The notes: generated by a model not told the origin, from the sequence alone. A stretch of DNA of 51,817 bases from Dehalococcoidales bacterium (GCA_020342155.1 CP070842.1:137054-188870); one strand, 5' to 3'; shown: positions 26,024 to 35,101, counted from the first letter of the stretch. Translations and numbers: made by a program.

Positions 26024-26640
26024 TCTAAAATCTGGAAGGTCTCCAACAGGTGCTCAAAGTCTGCTTCGGCTTCTTCTGCCCTGTCTTCATCTGACTCTAT
26101 CTCTATTTTCCATATAAGGCCGCTATAGTCGAAATACACTTCTCGGGCGATTCTCATTAAATACACCACCAAGCCGGTTGATTCCTCCCGTATTAGATCA
26201 AATCCATAAGAATAGACAATCAGCTCAGCCGGAATTCCAGCTACAGTGATGTTAGAACGTTCCAGCAGGAGCCCAGGTGCTTGTTCATCATTTTCATCAT
26301 ACGGCTCCTGGTCAACAAATATTGAAAGGGTGTGCTCAAGGGCGGCCGTTGCATCCGGATACGTGATGCCAGCACCTTCGACCCGTATCATGATGAACCC
26401 AGCATCGATTCCCTTCGATGGCACTTTGTCCCTAAATCCGATATGTATAATCTTGTCTTCCACTTCAGCGCCTGCAGAGGTTTTCTTGTAATGTGCCGGA
26501 TACTCGAACGAGAAGTGGGCTACTTTATTGAAAGTGAATGTCCTGTAGCCTTCCATCGAAGAATCACAGCCCGGCGTAATGGCTACGAGCGAAAAGACCA
26601 TTGCTATATAAAAAGCCAGATAAACTCTTTTCATATCCAT
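26020..26640 (-). CDS. Lipoprotein of unknown function (PsbP-like pattern)
   Basis: A 206-residue lipoprotein. The signal KRVYLAFYIAMVFSLVAITPGC has the lipobox TPGC. The mature protein opens with TFTFNKVAHFSFEYPAHYKK and ends with EADFEHLLETFQIL. This start and end pattern is seen in PsbP/DUF1795-like secreted proteins. Its stop overlaps that of the convergent radical SAM gene by 4 bases. It is A+T-richer than its neighbours. Function is unknown. Confidence 0.65.
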   Translation of the reverse strand: MDMKRVYLAFYIAMVFSLVAITPGCDSSMEGYRTFTFNKVAHFSFEYPAHYKKTSAGAEVEDKIIHIGFRDKVPSKGIDAGFIMIRVEGAGITYPDATAALEHTLSIFVDQEPYDENDEQAPGLLLERSNITVAGIPAELIVYSYGFDLIREESTGLVVYLMRIAREVYFDYSGLIWKIEIESDEDRAEEAEADFEHLLETFQILD

Positions 26641-26721
26641 ATAAATATACCACCTGTGTCAATAGTTTTCATCTATCGGTACAGTATGGTAACTCAGGAG
26701 CACTAGGAGTATAATAAGCTA

Positions 26722-27321
26722 ATGGCTAAAAAATACGAGGAAAAGCGTGATTTCGGCCGCACCCCGGAGCCACCACCCCGCCAACAGGCTGATGGTAGCG
26801 GCCCGCTTATCTTTACCGTCCAGAAGCACTCCGCCCGCCGCCTCCACTATGACTTCCGGCTGGAGGTGGACGGTGTCCTCATATCGTGGGCCGTTCCCGC
26901 CGGCCCTTCGGCGGACAGCCGGGTGAGGCGGCTGGCGGTCATGGTAGAGGACCACCCGCTCGACTACGCCCCGTTCGAGGGCGTTATCCCGGAGGGGGAG
27001 TACGGTGGGGGGCAGGTGATTGTCTGGGACCGGGGCACCTACTCACCGGATGAGGGTGGGGAGCTATTTTTCGACGATCGCGAGCGTGCCCAGGAGCAGA
27101 TGAGAAACGGACTGGCGCAGGGCAAAATCTCGGTGTTCCTGCACGGTGAGAAACTCAAGGGTTCGTGGACACTGGTGAAAACAAAACGGGGCGACTGGCT
27201 GCTCATCAAGCACCGTGACGAATACGCGCAGTCGGAGCATGATATCCTCGATGACGGTAAGTCGGTCATCTCCGGCTTGAGCATCGAAGACCTCTCGACA
27301 GGTGGTACACCTGGCGCCTAG
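26722..27321 (+). CDS. Stand-alone LigD-type 3'-phosphoesterase
   Basis: A 199-residue protein consisting only of the 3'-phosphoesterase (PE) domain of bacterial DNA ligase D, which trims 3'-phosphate and ribonucleotide ends during non-homologous end joining. The metal and catalytic residues are visible: QKHSARRLHYDFRLEVDG (two His, Asp, Arg) and VEDHPLDYAPFEGVIPEGEYGGG. No ligase, polymerase or Ku gene is in the window. Single-domain PE proteins exist in bacteria and archaea. AGGAG is 12 bases before the ATG, a long spacing. The stop overlaps the convergent amidohydrolase-like gene by 4 bases. Confidence 0.9.
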   Translation: MAKKYEEKRDFGRTPEPPPRQQADGSGPLIFTVQKHSARRLHYDFRLEVDGVLISWAVPAGPSADSRVRRLAVMVEDHPLDYAPFEGVIPEGEYGGGQVIVWDRGTYSPDEGGELFFDDRERAQEQMRNGLAQGKISVFLHGEKLKGSWTLVKTKRGDWLLIKHRDEYAQSEHDILDDGKSVISGLSIEDLSTGGTPGA

Positions 27322-28262
27322 TCGCGGTTGAAGAGCCGTACCGCGTTTTTGTAGAGCCACTTCTCCATGACCGCGTCCTTCAGGGGAAGTGCCCTCATCT
27401 CCCTAACGACCTCATCTATCGGCATGGAGAACGTCCCCCAGCTCGAAGCGAAGACAATCCTGTCCTGGAGTAAGGTATTACCGAACTGCATCAGCATTTC
27501 CCATCCCGAACCGGGTGTGGCGAGGTACTTTGGCCGATGACCGGCGGTGTTGATATAGACGTTCTGATGGCGGCGGGCCACCCCCACCATATCCGGCACC
27601 CAGGGCCAGCCACCCAGGCCGGCGATAATCTTCATCTCGGGGAAGTCCATGGCCACCTCGTCCAGATATAGCGGATGCCCGATGTCCATGGGAAAGTCGG
27701 TCCGGTAGGTCATCGTGGTGTAGACGAATACCGGAATATCCAGCTCTACCGCCTTGGCGTACAGGGGATAGAACTTCTTGTCGTTGGCGCGGATTCCATA
27801 TCTGAAGGGGGAGGCATAGAGGCATTTCAGGCCCAGCTCCCTGACCGCCCGCTCCAGTTCCCGCACCGCCTTCATTCCCTCGTTGGGGTCGACATAGGCG
27901 CAGCCGACAAACCGCTCCGGGTATTTGGCCACGAGCTCCGCTGTCTTCTCGTGGCTACCGCCGTTAATAACTCCCCATTCGATTCCGGCTTCGTCGAGCA
28001 GAGTCATGAATTGAGGTAGGGAGACGACGGCTTCCTCCGCCCTTTTTACCAGTACACTTTCCAGTTTATCTACCGAAAGCTGCCTTATCTGGTCGAGCTC
28101 TTCCGACGTAAACTCAAGGGCGCGTGCCCTTGAGGGGCCGAAGATGTTGCCGTAGTTGGCCAGGCCCTTCTCGTCGCTGTGCAGCAGAAACTCCTGCATT
28201 TTCTCGACCATCTCGTCAACGGTGGGGGGAAGGTCAAGTTCTAAATCTATTACCTTTGACAT
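27318..28262 (-). CDS. Amidohydrolase-2-fold protein lacking metal ligands
   Basis: A 314-residue TIM-barrel protein of the amidohydrolase_2 group. Recognisable segments are PERFVGCAYVDPNEGMKAVRELERA, GLKCLYASPF, LYAKAVELDIPVFVY and FPEMKIIAGLGGW. The usual metal-binding HxH after the first strand is replaced (IDLELDLPP). The His after the fifth strand becomes Tyr (VFVYTT), the HLGG His becomes Gly (AGLGG), and the final Asp becomes Ser/Trp (FASSWGTF). A decarboxylase or hydrolase activity of the ordinary kind is therefore unlikely. The start is the ATG at 28262, two bases after the hydratase stop; the longer frame would overlap that gene. Confidence 0.75.
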   Translation of the reverse strand: MSKVIDLELDLPPTVDEMVEKMQEFLLHSDEKGLANYGNIFGPSRARALEFTSEELDQIRQLSVDKLESVLVKRAEEAVVSLPQFMTLLDEAGIEWGVINGGSHEKTAELVAKYPERFVGCAYVDPNEGMKAVRELERAVRELGLKCLYASPFRYGIRANDKKFYPLYAKAVELDIPVFVYTTMTYRTDFPMDIGHPLYLDEVAMDFPEMKIIAGLGGWPWVPDMVGVARRHQNVYINTAGHRPKYLATPGSGWEMLMQFGNTLLQDRIVFASSWGTFSMPIDEVVREMRALPLKDAVMEKWLYKNAVRLFNRD

Positions 28263-28266
28263 CTTC

Positions 28267-29040
28267 TTAACGTCCTTTAAAATGGGGTTTTCTTTTCTCG
28301 AGAAAGGCCTGAAGCCCTTCTTTCCTGTCATCGCTTTTTTCCTGGGGGTGAACATAGTTGATATAGTCCCACTCGTCCTCGAGCATCTTCATCTTAAGGT
28401 TCCGGTAGTGTCCGTATTTTACGGCCCGGATATACAGCGGTGGAATCATTTTCAACATCTCTGCCCACCTCGTCGCCTCTGTCATAAGCTCAGAATCGGG
28501 GACGACCCTGTTGACCAGCCCCACTTCGTAGGCCCTTTGTGCACTCATTATCTGGCCCTCGTTCCAGGCGAGCAGCATGAACTCCAGGCTTATCTTGAAT
28601 GGCATGAGGGGGAGGTAATCGATTGGGACCAGCGGCAGGCCGAGCCTTGGCTCAGGGAAGCCTATCTGGGCGCTCTCAGCGGCAATGGTAATATCGGAAC
28701 CCCTGATACCGATGGCATAGCCCGAACCGAGGCAATATCCGTGGATGGCGGCAATCAGCGGTTTGAACAGATTTGTGCCGTTTGGGGGATAGCCCTGGTG
28801 CACCTGATGAGGAACGTTGGGGTCGGTGGAGCCCGGGGAAACATCGGCGCCGGCACAAAAGTCCTTGCCTGCCCCGTTCAGGATGGCCACTTTAACGCCG
28901 GGGTCGTTCTCGACACGCTCCCAGGTCGCCTTCAGGGCGTCAGCAAGCTCCCCGTTCACGGCATTAAGCTTTTCGGGGCGGTTCATGGTTACATAGGCAA
29001 TTTCGTCTTTGACTTCGTACAGAAGTACCTGATTATCCAT
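28267..29040 (-). CDS. Enoyl-CoA hydratase/isomerase family protein
   Basis: A 257-residue crotonase-fold protein. Landmarks are YVTMNRPEKLNAVN, the oxyanion segment GKDFCAGADVSPG, AAIHGYCLGSGYAIG around residue 105-115 and GFPEPRLGLPLVP, which holds the acidic residue usually used in catalysis. It shows less than obvious similarity to the crotonase at 10640. GAGGAGGG lies five bases before the ATG. It sits between the CocE hydrolase (12-base gap) and the amidohydrolase-fold gene (4-base gap), so the three form an operon, probably for breakdown of an unusual acyl-CoA. Confidence 0.85.
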   Translation of the reverse strand: MDNQVLLYEVKDEIAYVTMNRPEKLNAVNGELADALKATWERVENDPGVKVAILNGAGKDFCAGADVSPGSTDPNVPHQVHQGYPPNGTNLFKPLIAAIHGYCLGSGYAIGIRGSDITIAAESAQIGFPEPRLGLPLVPIDYLPLMPFKISLEFMLLAWNEGQIMSAQRAYEVGLVNRVVPDSELMTEATRWAEMLKMIPPLYIRAVKYGHYRNLKMKMLEDEWDYINYVHPQEKSDDRKEGLQAFLEKRKPHFKGR

Positions 29041-29052
29041 TCCTGCCCTCCT

Positions 29053-30780
29053 CTAATAAGGTATTACCGGAAAGTCAATATAGGAGACATGGTCTGCCTG
29101 GTGAAATATCGTCTGCATGGCCAAGATACCCACGGCATCCTCCCCGAAGGCATTGCCGGTATTCATGTTACGGTCGAACCGGGGGAAATCACTGCTGCCA
29201 ATATGAATGCGAATCCGGTGTCCCTTGCCGAAGACAATACTGGTCGAGGACATATCAATCAGGTACTCGTTGATTTCACCCGGGGTTACCATTTCCGGTT
29301 TGAGTATAGACTTTCTATACCTGGCCCGGATGCAGCCCTCCGCCACATTGATTGCCCTGCCGTTTGGGTAAACGTCTACCAGTCTTACGTGAAAATCGGT
29401 GTCCCTGGTAGAGGTCGAGGCAAATAGATGGAGCATCAGTGGCCCGGTTACTTCCATTTCTTGTGTCAGCTCGGGTGTCGTGTAGCAGAGCACGTCGTCG
29501 CGGGCTTCGATGAGTGTCTGGTCAAGTGGTCCAGCCGGTATATTCATATCCGGATTTATTCTACCACCCCTTGAAGGTACCGGGAAATGTGGATTGTAAA
29601 CGTAGATATCCGGTGATTCTGTACCCGGTTCTTCCCTGCTCAATATACCATCGCCGGTCAGGGAGTTGGCGTGCCCCCGACTGCGGAGATAGAAACGCTG
29701 CCATTCGGTCTCGGGCAGGGGCCAGGTCTCGGCATTTTTCCATCGGTTCCTTCCCATGACGAAATAGCGTATCGGCACCAGGTAAGGGCTGTCGATGCCC
29801 CTTAGATACTTATCGAAGAAGGCGATATGCCTGGGCGTGGCAAAGGAACCACCAGCGGTGGCAAACCGGCCAAAATTCATCCCGCCTACCAGATTATGGA
29901 GTCTGGACCCATGAACCCACGGACCGAGCAGGACATGCTGCCCTTCGCGGGCAACCGGTGACCCTCCTTTCTCTCTCATGGCCAGGAAATTCCTAAACTG
30001 GTCTCCCGGACTCATGTCATACCAGCCGGAGGAATGCATGCAGGCTACTTCCATTTTTTCATAAGGCCACCATATGTCTTCCTCAGATTCTATTCCTTGA
30101 AGATCGGCATCACTGAGACGTCTCATGAAACCTTCGCTGAGCCCCTCAATCTGCAGAAATGGTAGGTCCTTCAATGGCAGGAACTCGCATGTCTCCTCGA
30201 TATTATCCAGGGCATTTCTGACGGTATTAAGCATCTGTCTCACGTCTTTGCCCTGTTGGGCCATCTTATTGAGGGTATCAAAGGCCATTGCCCCCGACCA
30301 GCTGACAGCCCCTTCCAGACCTATCATGCCAGCCCTCCTTGATTCACCCAGCCTGCCGGCCCCGATAACGTGCGGGGCGATGGCTTTCAGGTGAGGAGGA
30401 TTTTCGAGTGCAGCCTGCCACTGATTGCGCCCGAGGTATGAGGCACCGGCCATACCGACGTTTCCATCACACCATGGTTCGGCGGCTATGTTTTCTATGG
30501 TATCATAGCCGTCCGGGCCTTCCGGTGCCCCGGCAGTCCACTCTCCTTCCGAAGCAAATCTGCCCCTGGTATCCTGGATTATCACGGCGTATCCTGCAAA
30601 AGCCGCCTCTATCGGTGAAAAAAATTCACTGCGGGTCGAAGGCCCTTTGTCATACGGAGTGCGCACGACAACGGCCGGGTGTTTTTCATTATCATCCGGT
30701 CTGAAAATATCGGCCCGTAACGTTACGCCGTCCCTCATTTTCATCGGAACATCTCTGTCAGCACGAATTGATTTGCCCAC
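29053..30780 (-). CDS. CocE/NonD family hydrolase (intact copy)
   Basis: A 575-residue serine hydrolase of the cocaine-esterase/X-Pro dipeptidyl peptidase group. The N-terminal alpha/beta-hydrolase domain begins VPMKMRDGVTLRADIFRPDD. The nucleophile lies in GMAGASYLGRNQW near residue 120, with VLLGPWVHG toward its end. The C-terminal jelly-roll starts around residue 380, with EVTGPLMLHLFAST and HRIRIHIGSSDFPRFDRN. It cleaves esters or amides; the substrate is unknown. The start is GTG at 30780, preceded by AAAGGAGG at good spacing; a longer frame adds nine residues. The adjacent frameshifted paralog is clearly related along its length. Confidence 0.9.
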   Translation of the reverse strand: MGKSIRADRDVPMKMRDGVTLRADIFRPDDNEKHPAVVVRTPYDKGPSTRSEFFSPIEAAFAGYAVIIQDTRGRFASEGEWTAGAPEGPDGYDTIENIAAEPWCDGNVGMAGASYLGRNQWQAALENPPHLKAIAPHVIGAGRLGESRRAGMIGLEGAVSWSGAMAFDTLNKMAQQGKDVRQMLNTVRNALDNIEETCEFLPLKDLPFLQIEGLSEGFMRRLSDADLQGIESEEDIWWPYEKMEVACMHSSGWYDMSPGDQFRNFLAMREKGGSPVAREGQHVLLGPWVHGSRLHNLVGGMNFGRFATAGGSFATPRHIAFFDKYLRGIDSPYLVPIRYFVMGRNRWKNAETWPLPETEWQRFYLRSRGHANSLTGDGILSREEPGTESPDIYVYNPHFPVPSRGGRINPDMNIPAGPLDQTLIEARDDVLCYTTPELTQEMEVTGPLMLHLFASTSTRDTDFHVRLVDVYPNGRAINVAEGCIRARYRKSILKPEMVTPGEINEYLIDMSSTSIVFGKGHRIRIHIGSSDFPRFDRNMNTGNAFGEDAVGILAMQTIFHQADHVSYIDFPVIPY

Positions 30781-30830
30781 AAGTACCTCCTTTCGTAATA
30801 AGACCACTAACTGGTTCCGTTATCTGTACT

Positions 30831-31687
30831 TTACTGGGGTATTACCGGTAAATCAATGTACGAAGCATAGTCTGCCTGATGGTATATCATTTGCGTTGCC
30901 GAAATGCCTTCGGCATCCTCCCCGAAAGGATTGCCCGTGTTCATGTTGCGGTCAATCCGGGGGAAGTTGCTGCTGGTCAGGTCTATCCGGATGCGGTGGC
31001 CCTTGCCGAAGATAATACTTGTCGCCGCCAGGTCAATGATATATTCATAGACCTCTCCGGGATTCACTGGCTCAGGTTGCAGGACAGACTTTCGGAACCG
31101 GGCGCGGATACAGCCCTCCGATACGTTGTAAGCAGAACCGTCGGGATAGACATCTACCAGCTTAGCTACGAAGTCGGTGTCCTTCACTGGTGTTGCTGCA
31201 AACAGGTGGAGCATCAGCGACCCCGTGACCTCGATTTCATCTTTAAGTTCCGGGGTGGTATAACAAAGGACGTCATTACGCTTCTCGACCGGGGTCTGGT
31301 CGAACGGACCAGGCACCAGGCTTCCTGAAGGGAGAATGCGGCCACCCACGGTGGGTACCGGGAAGCGAGGGTCATAGACATAGGTATCAGTTGGCTCAGT
31401 ACCGGGAACATCCCGGCTGAGGAGGCCATCGCCAGATGCAGTGTTAGCATGGCCCCGGCTGTGGAGGAAGAAACGCTGCCACTCGGTATTAGGCAGGGGC
31501 CAGGCATCGGCGTTTCGCCACCGGTTGCTGCCCATGACGAAGTATCGTACCGCAGCCATAGGGCGCCCTTCAATCCCTCGCAGGTACCTGTCGAAGAAGG
31601 TAATATGCCTCTCCATTGTAAAGGTTGCTATGCTGTTACCGGCGGGGCCGAAATGCAGGCCACCGACGTAGCGAGGAGCGTACCCCC
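30831..31687 (-). pseudogene. CocE/NonD hydrolase paralog, C-terminal half (frameshifted)
   Basis: Continuation of the gene starting at 32557, in a different reading frame. From the five-C run at 31683-31687 the frame reads YAPRYVGGLHFGPAGN, then MERHITFFDRYLRGIEG, and on to the jelly-roll domain (EVTGSLMLHLFAAT and HRIRIDLTSSNFPRIDRN). This matches the intact neighbour segment by segment. An ATG at 31616 lies inside the domain and is not a natural start. Without correction the hydrolase would lack its C-terminal half. Confidence 0.75.
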
Positions 31688-32557
31688 GTGTGACCAGGGT
31701 CCACAGAGGACATACTGTCCCTGTCGGGCAAGCTCGGTGCCTCCGTGCTCGTGCATCCCGAGGAAATTCTTGAACAGGCTTCCGGTGAATATGTCGTACC
31801 AGCCAGCGGCATGGAAGCAGGGCACCGTCACCTTGCTGTAGTCCCAGTGAAGGTCCTCTTCGGTCTTGACGGTTGGTGGTAGAGCATCCGTCATCCTTGC
31901 TCCGAAGGCATTGGAGAGTCCCTCGAACTGAAAGTGGGGGACTTCTTTGAGTGGCAGGTAATTATACACTTCGCTCGGATTGAACCGGGCGCGGTCCAGC
32001 ATCTCCCGTGCCTTGGAGATATCCTTGCCCTCTCGTCTCTGTCTTTCGAGCATGTCGACCGCCACACCTGTGAACCAGCTTATCGATTGCTCCAGTTCGA
32101 CTACACCCGTTAACCTGGTATCGCTCAAGGGGCCTGAGAAGGTTATCTGTGGAGCGATTGCCTTGAGGTGGGGTGGATTCTCCAACGCAGCCTGCCACTG
32201 GTTGCGACCGAGGTAAGAGCCACCGAACATGCCGACGTTGCCGTCGCACCACGGCTCAGCGGCTACAGTTTCAATCGTGTCGTAACCATCGGGGCCTTCG
32301 GGCATGCCGGGCATGAACGCTCCCTCCGAGGCGAACCTGCCCCTCGTATCCTGGATAACAAAGGCGTATCCGGCAAAAGCAGCGCGCACCGCCGAAAGAA
32401 AATCACTGTCACCTCCCAGCATCTTGCTGTACGGGGTACGGACCACGATAGCGGGATGCTTCTCGCTGTCATCCGGCCGGTACACGTCGGCACGCAGGAC
32501 AACTCCGTCCCGCATCGTCATGGGAATGTCCTGGTCGATTCGAACCGAGCCTGCCAT
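31628..32557 (-). pseudogene. CocE/NonD hydrolase paralog, N-terminal half (frameshifted)
   Basis: The first ~290 residues of a second CocE/NonD hydrolase, beginning MAGSVRIDQDIPMTMRDGVVL after GGGAGGTAAC. It holds the nucleophile motif GMFGGSYLGRNQW and VLCGPWSHGG. The frame then runs into unrelated residues and stops at 31628. Inserting one G in the GGGGG run (minus strand, 31683-31687) restores a full-length ~575-residue protein parallel to the neighbour. Homopolymer sequencing error or a real mutation are both possible. It is the first gene of the CocE-CocE-hydratase-amidohydrolase series. Confidence 0.8.
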
Positions 32558-32652
32558 GTTACCTCCCTCATGTCTAACAATTACCGGGGCTTATTAAGGA
32601 TACAATCTATATCTTAGCGTACAAAGTGATATAAGGCCAATATCAGGCTTTA

Positions 32653-32681
32653 TTGAAAAGGAATCGTCATTTCTTTAAACT
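32653..32681 (+). promoter_or_regulatory. Predicted promoter of pfkA
   Basis: TTGAAA (32653-32658), 17-base spacer, TAAACT (32676-32681), 36 bases before the start codon. Confidence 0.4.
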
Positions 32682-32717
32682 AGGAAACAGCACAGATTGT
32701 TCGTGGAGGGAGATGCC

Positions 32718-33689
32718 ATGAAGAGAATCGGGGTACTGACCAGTGGAGGTGATGCACCCGGTATGAATGCCGCTATCCGGGCTGTGGTACGCACCGGGAT
32801 AGGCGAAGGCTGGGACGTATATGGTATCCAGCACGGGTATTCCGGTCTTATTAATGGAGACGCGGTACCTTTGGGAGCGAGAGACGTCGGTGGTATCATT
32901 CAGCGGGGTGGTACCATGCTCGGTAGTGCTCGCAGTCCTGAATTCATGACCGAGGAGGGAAGGCATAAAGCTCTACAGACGCTTGGCAATTACCAGATTG
33001 AGGCGCTGGTGGTCATCGGGGGTAACGGCTCTCAGAAGGGTGCTTACGCGTTGTCACAAATGGGATTCCCTGTGGTGGGTATTGCCTCGACGATTGACAA
33101 CGACCTCTACGGTACGGATATATCCATTGGTGTGGACACGGCTCTCGATATTGCCCTGGTGGCAATCGACCGCCTCAAGGTTACGGCATCTTCACATCAC
33201 CGGGCTTTTGCTGTTGAGGTGATGGGACGTGATACGGGTCACCTGGCGTTGGCAGCGGGGATAGCTGGTGGGGCTGAGTATATAGTCGTCCCGGAGGTGG
33301 AGACTGACCCGGAGGACCTGGCTACCGCGATTCGCAGTGCCTATGACCGGGGCAAAACGCATGCCATGCTGGTTGTGGCCGAGGGCGCCAGGTATAATGC
33401 CGAGGAGCTGGAACGCTACTTCGCTGAACATCGGGCGCAGGTGGGATTCGAGTTGCGGATAACCATCTTGGGATATGTACAGAGAGGTGGCGCTCCCGGT
33501 GCCCATGACCGGTTGCTGGCAACACGTTTCGGAGCGGCTGCTACAGAGGCTCTCGTCCGTGGCGAACATGGTGTACTGATTGGTTTGCTCTGTGGTGAAG
33601 TGGCGACAACACTGTTGTCTGAGGTAGCCGCCAACAAGAAGCCGTTGGACCAGGAGTTACTAGACCTGGTAAACGTGCTGGCGCGGTAG
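32718..33689 (+). CDS. pfkA: 6-phosphofructokinase
   Basis: A 323-residue glycolytic kinase that phosphorylates fructose 6-phosphate. The N-terminus KRIGVLTSGGDAPGMNAAIR is diagnostic. The substrate and catalytic segments STIDNDLYGTD and EVMGRDTGHLAL are present, and the C-terminus has LGYVQRGGAPGAHDR. The nucleotide-site motif usually read as GGDGS is here GGNGSQKGA, so the Mg-binding Asp is Asn while the next Gly (ATP-type rather than PPi-type) is kept. The residue preceding TIDNDL is Ser, not the Lys of PPi enzymes. The start is the ATG at 32718 after GGAGGGAG; an upstream start adds seven residues. Confidence 0.95.
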   Translation: MKRIGVLTSGGDAPGMNAAIRAVVRTGIGEGWDVYGIQHGYSGLINGDAVPLGARDVGGIIQRGGTMLGSARSPEFMTEEGRHKALQTLGNYQIEALVVIGGNGSQKGAYALSQMGFPVVGIASTIDNDLYGTDISIGVDTALDIALVAIDRLKVTASSHHRAFAVEVMGRDTGHLALAAGIAGGAEYIVVPEVETDPEDLATAIRSAYDRGKTHAMLVVAEGARYNAEELERYFAEHRAQVGFELRITILGYVQRGGAPGAHDRLLATRFGAAATEALVRGEHGVLIGLLCGEVATTLLSEVAANKKPLDQELLDLVNVLAR

Positions 33690-33749
33690 CGTTAACCTGC
33701 CTACAACTTGTATCCCCCCATGAGCCTGATGGCGGTGTTTTTATCTTGC

Positions 33750-33758
33750 TGCTATAAT
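33750..33758 (+). promoter_or_regulatory. Extended -10 promoter of the CoA-transferase/reductase operon
   Basis: TGCTATAAT matches the extended -10 consensus (TGnTATAAT), about 80 bases upstream of the CoA-transferase start. No good -35 is present, as is usual for this promoter class. Confidence 0.4.
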
Positions 33759-33835
33759 GGTGGGAAGATTTTAAATACTGAACAAGTTATCCTATAGAGG
33801 CCGAAGCGTAACTATTAAGTGTGCAGGGGGTAAAC

Positions 33836-35050
33836 ATGGCTGGACCCTTAGAAGGTATTAAAGTTCTCGACTGGACTCAGTGGCAGATGGGAACAGTAGC
33901 CACCGCGATGCTGGCGGAATTTGGGGCGGAGGTGGTCCACATCGAAAACCGCCTTACCGGTGATGCCGGTCGGGGATTGACTTTTCCCACCATTGGTGAA
34001 TTACCCTCCGGCAGGACTGCCTATTTTGAGACCAACAATCGCGGCAAGAAGAGTCTGGCCATTGACCTTATCAAGCCCGAAGGCAAGGAAATAGTCTATC
34101 GCCTTGTCAAAAAAGCCGATATTTTTGTGCATAATTTCCGCCAGGGTGTCCCGGAAAAACTGGGGCTTGATTATGATACGCTCTGTCAGCATAATCCCAA
34201 CATTATCTATGCTGCTGCTTCCGGCTACGGGCCCAGAGGACCGGAGGCTAAAGAGCCGGCTTTCGATATGATTGGGCTGGCAAGATCCGGTATCACCACC
34301 GCTACCAACATTGCTGGTGACCCCAACCTGCCATTAGGCGGGGGTCTGGCTGACCAGATGGGAGCGATTATGACATCCTATGGCATACTGATGGCCCTAC
34401 TGGCAAGGGAGAGGTTGGGTGTTGGCCAGAAAGTGGATGTCTCCCACCTCGGGAGTATGATGGCACTACAGGGTCTGACTATCGGCATCGGCCTGTACCT
34501 CAATCCAGAACCCCGGGAGAAGCTTACCCGAAAGCAGGCCGGTAATCCGTTGTGGAACTACTACCAGTGTGCCGATGACCGGTGGATTGTCCTTGGTATG
34601 CTCCAGCCGGACCGACAGTGGCCGATAGTCTGTAAGGCTATGGGTATCGAGCATTTAACGAGCGACCCCAGATTTGAGGATGCCGATAAGAGACGGGAGA
34701 ACAGCGAGGAACTGATTAACACCATGGATGAGATTTTCATCACGAAAACGGCCGACGAATGGATGAAAGTCCTCAAGGGCACCGGCGATATCATCTGCAC
34801 CCCGTTGCAAACTATCCGTGACCTGCGTGACGACCCGCAGGTTATCGCTAACGATTATATCATCGAGTGTGGACACGAGGTTCTCGGGGATGTAAAGGTA
34901 CGAGGTCTACCCGTTGAATTGAGTAAAACCCCGGGCCGGGTCAAGGCAGAAGCCCCTGAGTGCGGTCAGCATACTGAAGAAGTACTCATCGAGATGGGGG
35001 ATTATACCTGGGAGGATATTGCCGAACTACGGGATAAGGAAGTCATATAA
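33836..35050 (+). CDS. Class III (CaiB/BaiF-type) CoA-transferase
   Basis: A 404-residue CoA-transferase that moves CoA between carboxylic acids through an enzyme-bound anhydride. The family pattern is clear: GPLEGIKVLDWTQWQMG at the start, RGKKSLAIDLIKPEGK, VHNFRQGVPEKLGLDY and YAAASGYGPRGP. The catalytic Asp lies in PAFDMIGLARSG near residue 170. The start is the ATG at 33836 after AGGGGG; a GTG five codons upstream is less likely. It is followed after 51 bases by the reductase/dehydratase subunits, recalling FldA with FldBC in phenyllactate dehydration. It probably activates the substrate of that enzyme. Confidence 0.9.
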   Translation: MAGPLEGIKVLDWTQWQMGTVATAMLAEFGAEVVHIENRLTGDAGRGLTFPTIGELPSGRTAYFETNNRGKKSLAIDLIKPEGKEIVYRLVKKADIFVHNFRQGVPEKLGLDYDTLCQHNPNIIYAAASGYGPRGPEAKEPAFDMIGLARSGITTATNIAGDPNLPLGGGLADQMGAIMTSYGILMALLARERLGVGQKVDVSHLGSMMALQGLTIGIGLYLNPEPREKLTRKQAGNPLWNYYQCADDRWIVLGMLQPDRQWPIVCKAMGIEHLTSDPRFEDADKRRENSEELINTMDEIFITKTADEWMKVLKGTGDIICTPLQTIRDLRDDPQVIANDYIIECGHEVLGDVKVRGLPVELSKTPGRVKAEAPECGQHTEEVLIEMGDYTWEDIAELRDKEVI

Positions 35051-35101
35051 TATAGTAAGGTAGAGTCATAGCTAAAGAAGCTACCTGGGAGGATTGTGAC
35101 G

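Noticed and set aside
28156..29427. 423-codon plus-strand frame
   Set aside because: Antisense shadow of the crotonase and CocE genes; composition and motifs belong to the minus strand.
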